Shown in pieces: positions 1 through 5,581 of a stretch of 23,360 nt of DNA. The stretch is from the NCBI RefSeq assembly GCF_938028185.1, contig NZ_CALJAH010000080.1:1-23360 (forward strand), given 5' to 3'. Positions within the stretch are counted from its first letter, which is position 1. Every line of letters begins with the position of its first letter. The translations under genes were made by a program, and so were the position numbers. The stretch comes from an uncultured Cardiobacterium sp. (GTDB lineage Bacteria > Pseudomonadota > Gammaproteobacteria > Cardiobacteriales > Cardiobacteriaceae). The notes beneath the pieces are model-generated. The model was given only the letters and a program-made list of their open reading frames with translations. It was not told the DNA's origin and did no database searches.

Positions 1-489
1 GAGGTACGGGCGCAGGCGGGCGGCGGCACGCGCCAGCGCCGCCAGGTCGCCGCCGGGACTTTTGACGAGGAGGTAGAAGGGGATGTCGTGGTCGCTGATG
101 AGGCGGGTGTTGAGGGAGGGGTCTGCAACGCGGGCGGCGAGTGCGGCGAGGGTGTCGCGGCTGGTGGCGGCCAAGCGATGGCTGCGCGCGAGCCAGTCGC
201 GGTCGGGTGTGCCGTCGGGGCTGAGGATGATGCCGCCGTGGTTGATGATGGCGTGGTCGGCGAAGGGGAGGGCGACGCGGCGGTAGGCGTCGTGGTTGCG
301 CGCGGTGGTGGGGATGATGCGGGCGTGCGCCTGCCAGTGCGCGAGCAGGGTTTGTTGTACGGGCGAGGTGTATGAAACCGGGCTGCCGTCGCGCAGATAC
401 GCGACGGGGATATGCGCGTCGCCGGGCGGTGCTTTGCGGCCGCTGGTAAAGAGGGTGTCGTCAAGGTCGGCAAAGAGGAGGATTTGCAT
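1..489 (-). CDS. HAD-superfamily phosphatase of the Ter module (3' end outside window)
   Basis: The visible 163 residues begin with MQILLFADLDDTLF, which carries HAD motif I (DLDDT: the nucleophile Asp and the second acid/base Asp). Motif II is probably the Thr in IIPTTARN near residue 62. A segment NHGGIIL near residues 96-102 is typical of Cof/sucrose-phosphatase-like HADs, which use a C2 cap. The start is the ATG at 489, right before motif I. The upstream ribosome site is weak. The reading frame is open to base 1, so motifs III and IV and the stop codon are not seen. The gene lies downstream of the PRTase-TRSP gene on the same strand, 222 bp away, and HAD phosphatases are known partners of that enzyme in Ter clusters. 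The likely role is dephosphorylation of a sugar- or nucleotide-like intermediate; the substrate is inferred, not shown. Confidence 0.85.
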   Translation of the reverse strand, partial: MQILLFADLDDTLFTSGRKAPPGDAHIPVAYLRDGSPVSYTSPVQQTLLAHWQAHARIIPTTARNHDAYRRVALPFADHAIINHGGIILSPDGTPDRDWLARSHRLAATSRDTLAALAARVADPSLNTRLISDHDIPFYLLVKSPGGDLAALARAAARLRPYL

Positions 490-595
490 GGGGTTTTTTG
501 TCGGGGAAGCGGATGGGATTTACGGGGAGGGCATGATGTGGCGGAAGATTGGGGGCGGTTTGTTATTCGTTTGGGTGTAGTCGCTGCGCGGTTCA

Positions 596-702
596 TTTGC
601 TGCCCCACCCCGGCCCTTCCCCGCGGGGGAGGGAGCCGTTCTGCGAATGCCCACAGAACGGAATTGCCAACAGCCCCGGGCCATTCATGTCCGGGCTGTG
701 GT
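596..702. repeat. Intergenic hairpin cluster, dispersed-repeat-like
   Basis: The gap between the HAD and PRTase genes holds three palindromes in a row. The first is a GC-rich C-run/G-run palindrome around 613-633. The second is CCGTTCTG (636-643) pairing with CAGAACGG (654-661) over a 10-nt loop. The third is ACAGCCCCGG (670-679) pairing imperfectly with CCGGGCTGT (691-699). None has a clear U-tract on the minus strand, so a simple terminator is not supported. The C-rich motif resembles the one at about 5468-5480, which suggests small dispersed intergenic repeats. The hairpins could attenuate transcription between the two genes. Confidence 0.5.
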
Positions 703-711
703 TGCCGGGCG

Positions 712-1806
712 TTATGGTTGTGTCAGTTGCACCAGTTGCGCCCCCAATGCGACGGCGGTGTCGCGCAGGGCGGGGTTTGCCGGGTGTTCGTGGCAGATGT
801 GGATGTGGTCGTAGTCGTGTGCGGGCGGCAGGTTGTAGAGGTAGTAGGGCACGCCCGCGTCGTAGGGGTCGGCAAAGTCGCGTTTGTGGGTGAGTGCGCC
901 CCAGATGTGTGCCGGGGAGCGGGTGCTGGATTGCAGCCATACTTGCGCGCCGCTGTACTGTGCCAGTTCGCGTGCATAGACGGCGGGCGGGTGGATGTAT
1001 TCGCCGGTGCCGAGGACGAGGACGCGCGCGTCCGCCCGGATGCTGTGCCGCGCCAGGAGTGCTTTTGGCAATTGCAGCGCGTGGCGGATGCCGAGGCGGC
1101 CGTGGCCGCTGTCGGCAATGGTGATGACGCGTTCGGCGGTGGCGGGCAGTGCGGGCGGGGTGCATTGGGCGTGGTAGTGCCAACTGCCGCGCAGCAGGCA
1201 GTGGCGCGGGATGTTATCGGCGGTGGCCGGGCTGAAGTCGGTGAGGCAGAGCCAGTGTGTGTGTTGCAGGGCGGGCAGGTGCGGCGCCAGCGCGGCGGCG
1301 AGGGCGCGGAAGGTGTCGCCGGTGGAGAGTTCGTCGTCGATGAGAACGAGGCTGCGCGCGGCGTGGAAGCGGCGGCGGTTTTCGGCGTCATCCGGCAGGT
1401 GCAGCCATTGTTGGCTGGCGTGGCTGTGGCTTTCGGCAAAGGGTAGGGTTTCCGCCCCGGCGACGCGCAGGCGGCTGGTGTGCAGGTAGAGTGCCTCGCT
1501 CTGCGGCGCGCGCGCAAGCCACGCCTCAAACACGCCTTGTGCCAGCGCGGTTGCCGTCTCCGCCATGCCGATGAACAGTACCGGCGCGGGCAGGTCGTCG
1601 GGCAGTTTGGCGGCGAGTGCCTGGTGGATGCGGGCGAGGGTCGCAGTCGCCACCGGCCAGTGTTTGCCGAGGACTTTGCTGACGAAGAGGAAGGCGCGGC
1701 GCGGGTTGGCGCGGGCGCCTATGGCAAAGAGTTCGTCGGGCGGCAGGTCGGTGCGGTCAATGGTGAGGGTCAGGCGGCCATCGGGCAGGTCGTGAACGTG
1801 GGTCAT
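712..1806 (-). CDS. Phosphoribosyltransferase with TRSP domain (Ter biosynthetic module)
   Basis: This 364-residue protein matches the two-domain PRTase_2 plus TRSP architecture. The PRPP-binding loop is VLIDDELSTGDTF at residues 154-166, with paired acidic residues followed by the STG turn, as in orotate-PRTase-like folds. The C-terminal domain contains SSTRSPAHIWG around residues 293-303, which includes the TRSP signature that names the domain (295-298). The family is predicted, from conserved neighbourhoods in Ter gene clusters, to build a nucleoside-like metabolite from PRPP. I chose the ATG at 1806 (MTHVHDL). The frame extends upstream to a TTG at 1863, but that codon lies upstream of a perfect TATAAT on this strand. 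The gene is divergent from the terZ-like gene and upstream of the HAD phosphatase. The substrate and product are unknown. Confidence 0.9.
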   Translation of the reverse strand: MTHVHDLPDGRLTLTIDRTDLPPDELFAIGARANPRRAFLFVSKVLGKHWPVATATLARIHQALAAKLPDDLPAPVLFIGMAETATALAQGVFEAWLARAPQSEALYLHTSRLRVAGAETLPFAESHSHASQQWLHLPDDAENRRRFHAARSLVLIDDELSTGDTFRALAAALAPHLPALQHTHWLCLTDFSPATADNIPRHCLLRGSWHYHAQCTPPALPATAERVITIADSGHGRLGIRHALQLPKALLARHSIRADARVLVLGTGEYIHPPAVYARELAQYSGAQVWLQSSTRSPAHIWGALTHKRDFADPYDAGVPYYLYNLPPAHDYDHIHICHEHPANPALRDTAVALGAQLVQLTQP

Positions 1807-1839
1807 GGCGGGGCAGGGCAGGGCGGCAATCGGGCGGGC

Positions 1840-1845
1840 ATTATA
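1840..1845 (-). promoter_or_regulatory. Candidate -10 box for the PRTase gene
   Basis: The minus strand reads TATAAT exactly, ending 33 nt before the ATG at 1806. This would place the transcript start near 1833 with a leader of about 27 nt. No good -35 hexamer is seen at 16-18 nt spacing, so the promoter may need an activator. It sits back to back with the candidate promoter of the terZ-like gene. Confidence 0.45.
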
Positions 1846-1866
1846 TCGGTAGCGCCAGGGCAAAAC

Positions 1867-1875
1867 TGCTACAAT
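1867..1875 (+). promoter_or_regulatory. Candidate extended -10 promoter for the terZ-like gene
   Basis: The plus strand has TGCTACAAT, which is an extended -10 (TG, one base, TACAAT). A start near 1882 would give a leader of about 43 nt containing the ribosome site AAAGGAGT at 1913-1920, just before the ATG at 1925. No consensus -35 is visible, which fits an extended -10 promoter. Confidence 0.5.
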
Positions 1876-1924
1876 CGCCCCGCTTTCCGCACCTGTAATT
1901 CATCCTGAAATCAAAGGAGTACTT

Positions 1925-2506
1925 ATGGCAGTCAATCTGCAAAAAGGCCAGAAAATCTCTCTGGAAAAAGAAGCGGGCGGCGCGCTCACCAGCGTCGTCA
2001 TGGGGCTTGGCTGGGACGTCGCCAAAAAGAAAGGGCTGTTCGGCTTTGGCGGTGGCAACCAGTCCATCGACCTGGATGCCTCCTGTTTTATGTTTGACGA
2101 CAACAACCAGCCGGTTGACCTCGTGTACTTCGGCCACCTGCGCAGCAATGACGGCTCCATCCAGCACAGTGGCGACAACCTCACCGGCGAGGGCGACGGC
2201 GACGACGAGCAAATCGCGGTCAACCTGGCGCGGGTACCGGCGCAGGTCAAGTCGCTGGTATTCACCGTCAACAACTTCACCGGGCAGAATTTCAGCCAGG
2301 TGGAAAACGCCTACTGCCGCCTCGTGGACGGCCAAAGCGGCAAGGAAATCGCCCGCTACGACCTCTCCGCCCAGGGCAAACACACCGCGCAGGTGATGGC
2401 AAAACTCTACCGCCACAACGGCGAATGGAAAATGCACGCCATCGGCGAAAACGGCCAGGGCAGAACCGCCGACGAACTGCTGCCGCTGATCGCCCCGCAC
2501 CTCTGA
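1925..2506 (+). CDS. terZ: TerD-family protein, TerZ-like
   Basis: This 193-residue protein is a full-length TerD-family domain. It has the N-terminal LxKGQxxSLxKE strand, a glycine-rich insert KKKGLFGFGGGNQ (34-46), the calcium-binding motif IDLDAS (48-53), and the acidic loop GDNLTGEGDGDDEQI (83-97). The KKK-G-F-GGG insert before IDLDAS is characteristic of TerZ rather than TerD or TerE, but the symbol should be read as TerZ-like. TerD-family proteins are cytoplasmic calcium-binding proteins linked to tellurite, phage and colicin resistance. The ATG at 1925 follows a strong AAAGGAGT. A strong terminator follows, so the gene can be transcribed alone. It is divergent from the PRTase gene. Confidence 0.92.
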   Translation: MAVNLQKGQKISLEKEAGGALTSVVMGLGWDVAKKKGLFGFGGGNQSIDLDASCFMFDDNNQPVDLVYFGHLRSNDGSIQHSGDNLTGEGDGDDEQIAVNLARVPAQVKSLVFTVNNFTGQNFSQVENAYCRLVDGQSGKEIARYDLSAQGKHTAQVMAKLYRHNGEWKMHAIGENGQGRTADELLPLIAPHL

Positions 2507-2514
2507 CCCGCCCC

Positions 2515-2539
2515 GGCAGTCCCGCACGGACTGCCTTTT
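2515..2539 (+). terminator. Rho-independent terminator after the terZ-like gene
   Basis: GGCAGTCC (2515-2522) and GGACTGCC (2528-2535) form a perfect 8-bp stem over a 5-nt loop, followed by TTTT. It starts 8 nt after the stop codon and separates the terZ-like gene from the downstream VWA gene. Confidence 0.85.
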
Positions 2540-2542
2540 ACC

Positions 2543-2710
2543 TTAGAACCTGTTTAGTGTCTCTGGCACGGACGCCGCCGACACATCTTGACCACACGGC
2601 TGCGTTGCGAAACTTGGCAATAGTCCCGCTATTACCTGCGTTTCGCGCCTTGCCGTGCAGCCAGTCTGTATCAGCGGACGCCTCGCGCAGAAACGCTAAA
2701 CAGGTTCTTA
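2543..2710. mobile_element. MITE-like element 1 upstream of the first VWA gene
   Basis: A 162-bp segment is bounded by the inverted repeats GAACCTGTTTAG (2546-2557) and CTAAACAGGTTC (2696-2707), which match perfectly over 12 bp. Each is flanked by TTA (2543-2545 and 2708-2710), a candidate 3-bp target duplication. Inside is a nested palindrome with GCGAAAC around 2606-2612 opposing GTTTCGC around 2639-2645, and a central AATAG/CTATT hairpin around 2619-2633. There is no convincing ORF, so this is a non-autonomous element. A 3-bp TNA-type duplication would fit IS5-superfamily (IS1031-like) transposition, but that is inference. It lies between the terZ terminator and the ribosome site of the next gene. 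Confidence 0.8.
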
Positions 2711-2729
2711 CAAAACCAAGGAAAACCCC

Positions 2730-3365
2730 ATGCGACGCCTCCCCGTTTACCTCCTCGTTGATACCTCCGGCTCGATGCACGGCGAAGCCATCGAAGCCGT
2801 GCGCAACGGCCTGCAAGTCATGCTCTCCGCGCTGATGCAAGACCCTTACGCGCTCGAAACCGCTTACCTCTCCGTCATCGCCTTCGACAGCAGCGCGCGC
2901 CAGCTCACCCCGCTGACCGAACTCACCAGCTTCCAGTTGCCCAACCTGCAAGCCAACGGCATGACCGCGATGGGCGAAGCGCTCAGCCTGCTCGCCGACT
3001 GCATCCAGCGCGAAGTCGTCAAAGGCAGCGCCGAACAAAAAGGCGACTGGAAGCCGGTCGTCTTCCTCCTCACCGACGGCGCGCCGACCGACGACCTCGA
3101 CCGCGGCATCAACGCCATCCGCCAAGTCAAAACCGGTACCTTTGTCGCCTGCGCCGCCGGTCCCGGCGCCGACACCGGCACGCTGAAACGCATCACCGAA
3201 ACCGTCGTCTCGCTCGACACCGCCGACTCCAGCACCCTCAAGAGCTTCTTCAAATGGGTCTCCGCCTCCATCTCCGTCTCCAGCCAAAAAATCGAAAGCG
3301 GCAAAGAAGTCAGCGGACTGGACGAACTGCCGCCGCCGCCGCCCGAACTCAACATCGTGCTGTAA
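2730..3365 (+). CDS. terY: TerY-type von Willebrand factor A (VWA) protein, first copy
   Basis: This 211-residue protein is a VWA domain with a complete metal-ion-dependent adhesion site. DTSGS is at residues 11-15, the Thr is T79 in NGMTAMG, and the second Asp is D116 in LLTDG. The KGDWKPVVFLLTDGAPTD and VACAAGPGAD segments are typical of the TerY group. There is no signal peptide, so it should be cytoplasmic. The C-terminus ends in a run of prolines followed by ELNIVL, a tail also present in the other VWA protein here. The start has AAGGA at 2718-2722. MITE-like element 1 ends only 8 bp upstream of that site. The TerD-family gene at 3369 starts 3 nt after the stop, so the two are probably translationally coupled. 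TerY-type proteins are thought to work with TerD-family partners in stress signalling. Confidence 0.9.
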   Translation: MRRLPVYLLVDTSGSMHGEAIEAVRNGLQVMLSALMQDPYALETAYLSVIAFDSSARQLTPLTELTSFQLPNLQANGMTAMGEALSLLADCIQREVVKGSAEQKGDWKPVVFLLTDGAPTDDLDRGINAIRQVKTGTFVACAAGPGADTGTLKRITETVVSLDTADSSTLKSFFKWVSASISVSSQKIESGKEVSGLDELPPPPPELNIVL

Positions 3366-3368
3366 ACC

Positions 3369-3983
3369 ATGGCCATCACCCTGCAAAAAGGCCAGGGCGT
3401 CAGCCTGCGCAAAGAATCCGGCTACGACCTCTCGCGCCTGACCGTCGGCCTCGGCTGGGACATCGCGCCGAGCACGCCCGCCTATGACCTCGATGCCGTT
3501 GCCTTTCTGCTGGATGGCGACGGCAAGGTGCGTAACCTCGGCAAACTTGGCGCGAATGGCCGACCGACGCTGGAAGGCGGCGACGTCGTCTTCTACAAAT
3601 CGCTCGTCCACCCCAGCGGCAAAGTGCGCCTCTCCGGCGACAACCAGAGTGGCAGCACGAGCGGCGACGCCGAACAAATCGAAGTCGCGCTGGACACCCT
3701 GCCCGACGCCTACCGGCAAATCATCTTTGCCGTTGCCATCTACAAAGGCCACGAACGCAAACAGAGCTTCGCCGGGGTGCGCCGCGCCCACATCCGCGCG
3801 GTCGATGGCAAAGGCCAGGAAATCTGCCGCTACGACATCGGCAGCGACCCGGCAAACCACGCCTGTGCCATGACCTTCGCCAGCGTGGTGCGCGGCGCGG
3901 GCGGCTGGAACTTCAACGCCATCGGCGAATTTCACGACACTGACCGCTTCATCGACCTGCTCAAGCGCTATTTGCCGTATTGA
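3369..3983 (+). CDS. TerD-family protein with reduced acidic loop
   Basis: This 204-residue protein is a TerD-family domain. It opens with MAITLQKGQGVSLRKE, has VGLGWDI at 26-32, YDLDAVAFLLDGDG at 39-52, and FAVAIYKGHERKQSF at 120-134. The YDLDA calcium site is kept. The second loop reads GDNQSGSTSGDAEQI (90-104), where canonical members have GDNxTGEGDGDDE, so several calcium-liganding acids are lost. An insert at about 59-80 (KLGANGRPTLEGGDVVFYK) lengthens the domain. The gene starts 3 nt after the first VWA gene, which implies a functional pair. It is closest to the TerD/TerE type, but the exact orthologue is uncertain. Confidence 0.88.
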   Translation: MAITLQKGQGVSLRKESGYDLSRLTVGLGWDIAPSTPAYDLDAVAFLLDGDGKVRNLGKLGANGRPTLEGGDVVFYKSLVHPSGKVRLSGDNQSGSTSGDAEQIEVALDTLPDAYRQIIFAVAIYKGHERKQSFAGVRRAHIRAVDGKGQEICRYDIGSDPANHACAMTFASVVRGAGGWNFNAIGEFHDTDRFIDLLKRYLPY

Positions 3984-4008
3984 ACCATACCGCCCGTTCA
4001 AAACCGCA

Positions 4009-4027
4009 GGGTGGGATTGCCCCACCC
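4009..4027. repeat. Perfect intergenic hairpin before relB
   Basis: GGGTGGG (4009-4015) pairs perfectly with CCCACCC (4021-4027) over the loop ATTGC. It begins 26 nt after the stop of the TerD-family gene and ends 25 nt before relB. There is no U-tract, so it is not a standard terminator. It could reduce readthrough or protect mRNA ends. The motif looks like a common small dispersed repeat. Confidence 0.5.
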
Positions 4028-4052
4028 AGCAATCTGACAACGGAAGAATCCC

Positions 4053-4277
4053 ATGCTAACTATCGAATTACCCATCGAACTCGAAAATCGCCTGGACGCG
4101 CTTGCCCAGGCGACCGGACGAAGCAAAAGTGATTATATTACCGAGGCTATTCTTGAATATTTGGAAGACCTTGCCGATCTGCACCTTGCCGAACAGCGGC
4201 TGCGCGATATCCAAAACGGCAAAAGCAAAACGGTTCCCCTGGAAGAAGTCTTGAAGCGTTATGGCATGGAAAATTGA
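4053..4277 (+). CDS. relB: RelB-type ribbon-helix-helix antitoxin
   Basis: This 74-residue protein has the ribbon-helix-helix pattern: a short strand MLTIELPIELENRLDALA followed by helices with GRSKSDYITEAILEYLEDL. The C-terminal half (DLHLAEQRLRDIQNGKSKTVPLEEV) matches the toxin-wrapping tail of RelB/StbD antitoxins. It binds and neutralises the RelE toxin encoded by the overlapping next gene and typically represses the shared promoter by binding operator DNA through its N-terminal strands. The start has GGAAG about 8 nt upstream. The pair lies between two Ter genes. Confidence 0.9.
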   Translation: MLTIELPIELENRLDALAQATGRSKSDYITEAILEYLEDLADLHLAEQRLRDIQNGKSKTVPLEEVLKRYGMEN

Positions 4278-4524
4278 ATTTTCCGATAGTGCCGAACGCG
4301 AACTGGACAAACTTGACCCGCAAATCTCCAGACGCATCCTTGAATACCTGCAACAACGCCTCGCCAAACTGGATAACCCGCGCAACCTTGGGGCTGCATT
4401 GAAAGGCAGTAAACTGGGTATGTTCTGGAAATACCGCGTTGGCGACTACCGCATTATTGCCAGCATAGAGGACAAAATTATGCGCATTCTTGTCGTGCGT
4501 ATCGATAACCGGCGTGATGTATAG
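4261..4524 (+). CDS. relE: RelE/ParE-superfamily toxin with 3' end altered by MITE insertion
   Basis: This 87-residue protein is a RelE-fold toxin. MAWKIEFSDSAERELDKLD opens it, PRNLGAALKGSKLGMFWKYRVGDYRIIASIED forms the core, and it ends in ILVVRIDNRRDV. RelE toxins cleave mRNA in the ribosomal A site, and the R/K residues of the core and C-terminus take part. The gene overlaps relB by 17 bp, as usual. Its stop TAG (4522-4524) is the first three bases of MITE-like element 2. Removing the element and one TA copy gives GAT GTA TAT CGC AAA TAA, that is DVYRK and stop, which matches the (R)D/E-V-Y-R ending common in the family. The present protein thus lacks the last three residues. Loss of the family's C-terminal Tyr may weaken activity. 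Confidence 0.9.
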   Translation: MAWKIEFSDSAERELDKLDPQISRRILEYLQQRLAKLDNPRNLGAALKGSKLGMFWKYRVGDYRIIASIEDKIMRILVVRIDNRRDV

Positions 4525-4626
4525 CCATCCACCGAAAGTTTCAGACAAGGCGCGTCGCCGAAGACAGTACGCGGTTGTACGGCGAGACGACGCAACACCG
4601 TATGAGGCTTTCGGTGGATGGCTATA
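4520..4626. mobile_element. MITE-like element 2 inserted in the relE 3' end (TA target duplication)
   Basis: A 103-bp element (4522-4624) is bounded by perfect 17-bp inverted repeats, TAGCCATCCACCGAAAG at the left and CTTTCGGTGGATGGCTA at the right. A TA dinucleotide flanks each side (4520-4521 and 4625-4626). The interior is also palindromic: GCGTCG-CCG on the left opposes CGGCGAGACGACGC on the right, with GTAC repeats in the centre. There is no coding capacity. Duplication of TA is typical of IS630/Tc1-mariner elements, so this is probably mobilised by such a transposase in trans (inference). Its right end lies 40 bp before the second VWA gene. Confidence 0.88.
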
Positions 4627-4666
4627 TATCGCAAATAACCTCGTAAACCTGCCATAAGGAAACCCC

Positions 4667-5308
4667 ATGACCCGACGCCTCCTCACCTACATCTGCATTG
4701 ACACCTCCGGCTCCATGCGCGGCGAGCCCATCGAAGCCGTCAATACCGGGCTGCAAGCGCTGCTCGCATCATTACGGCAAAACCCCTACGCGCTGGAAAG
4801 CGTCCACCTCACCATCACCACCTTCGACTCGCAGATTAAGGACGTGCTGCCGCTGACGCCGCTGGAGCAGGTCGTATTGCCGGAAATCGTCTGCCCGGAC
4901 AGCGGCGCGACCTTCCTCGGCGCGGCACTCGAACACATCGCCCACGCCGTACAACGCGACCGCATCACCAGCAGCGGCGAACAAAAAGGCGATTGGCGCC
5001 CCATCCTTATTATCCTCACCGACGGCAAACCGACCGACCTGCTCGCCTACAGCGAGGCCATCCCGCTCATCAAAAGCCTCGGCTTCGGCAACATCGTCGC
5101 CTGCGCCGCCGGGCCGAAGGCGGACGCCTCCTACCTCAAACAACTCACCGACACCGTCGCCTCGCTCGATACCATGGATGCCAGCGCCTTCGCCCAATTC
5201 TTCCAATGGGTTTCGGCAGCAGTTGCCAGCAGCAGCGTCAGCGTGGGTTCGCCCGGCGCGAGCAACGACCTGCCACCGCCGCCACCGGAAATCAACATCG
5301 TGCTGTAA
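4667..5308 (+). CDS. terY: TerY-type VWA protein, second copy
   Basis: This 213-residue VWA protein is paralogous to the one at 2730-3365. The metal site is complete: DTSGS at 12-16, T82 in SGATFLG, and D119 in ILTDG. Shared landmarks are GEPIEAVNTGLQALLASL, the NPYALESVHLTI strand, EQKGDWRPILIILTDGKPTD, and VACAAGPKAD. It ends in a proline run followed by EINIVL, the same tail as the other copy. It lacks a signal peptide and should be cytoplasmic. The ribosome site is AAGGA, about 8 nt before the ATG. A strong terminator follows directly. It is closer to canonical TerY in the ATF and AAGPKAD segments than the first copy is. Confidence 0.9.
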   Translation: MTRRLLTYICIDTSGSMRGEPIEAVNTGLQALLASLRQNPYALESVHLTITTFDSQIKDVLPLTPLEQVVLPEIVCPDSGATFLGAALEHIAHAVQRDRITSSGEQKGDWRPILIILTDGKPTDLLAYSEAIPLIKSLGFGNIVACAAGPKADASYLKQLTDTVASLDTMDASAFAQFFQWVSAAVASSSVSVGSPGASNDLPPPPPEINIVL

Positions 5309-5313
5309 CCCCC

Positions 5314-5352
5314 AAAAAATCGCCGCCGGAAGCGTCCTGCGGCGGTTTTTTC
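5314..5352 (+). terminator. Strong rho-independent terminator after the second VWA gene
   Basis: CGCCGC (5321-5326) and GCGGCG (5339-5344) form the main stem, extended inward by GGA/TCC over an AGCG loop. The stem is flanked by an A-run before and a G-then-T-run after. It starts 6 nt after the stop codon and closes the Ter island. The A-run also makes it potentially bidirectional. Confidence 0.9.
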
Positions 5353-5355
5353 TGC

Positions 5356-5553
5356 TAGAGGGTGTTTGCAATTTGAAAAATCCCCCTCCCCTGCAGGGCG
5401 AAGCCCGCAGCGGAGGTGAGCGATACAGCTCATGAACTGAAATTGCTGTTTTTCAATGGTTTTGCTGCCCTCACCCCAGCCCTCTCTCTTGCTTCGCAAG
5501 CAATGCTTGTCCCACAGGGAAAGGGGGTTTTCCCAGACTCCAAACAGGTTCTA
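5356..5553. repeat. Approximately 200-bp imperfect inverted-repeat element
   Basis: The ends are imperfectly inverted: TAGAGGGTGTTTG at the left (5356-5368) and CAAACAGGTTCTA at the right (5541-5553). Each is followed inward by an A-rich then C-rich stretch. The right end shares AACAGGTTC with MITE-like element 1. The left 57 bases recur, with a few changes, at 23279-23335 at the end of the window. Inside are a GCTTGCTTCGCAAGC-type palindrome around 5490-5507 and a C-rich motif like that near 600. There is no ORF. This accounts for most of the 273-bp gap between the second VWA gene and the nitronate monooxygenase gene. Confidence 0.6.
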
Positions 5554-5581
5554 AAAAGAGTAGGCGGTCATGGCGGTCACA

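Noticed and set aside
412..1446. A 344-codon plus-strand open frame opposite the PRTase gene
   Set aside because: The minus strand encodes a clear PRTase-TRSP protein with its PRPP loop; the plus frame has low-complexity Val/Gly/Ala composition typical of a shadow.
2538..4040. A 500-codon open frame on the minus strand across the VWA and TerD-family genes
   Set aside because: It is the antisense shadow of two well-recognised plus-strand genes in GC-rich DNA, and its translation has no recognisable domain. It also runs through the MITE-like element.
5570..5581. Tandem GGCGGTCAT/GGCGGTCAC near the end of the monooxygenase gene as a terminator or CRISPR-like repeat
   Set aside because: It is a single 9-bp direct duplication, has no hairpin or spacers, and is not an array.
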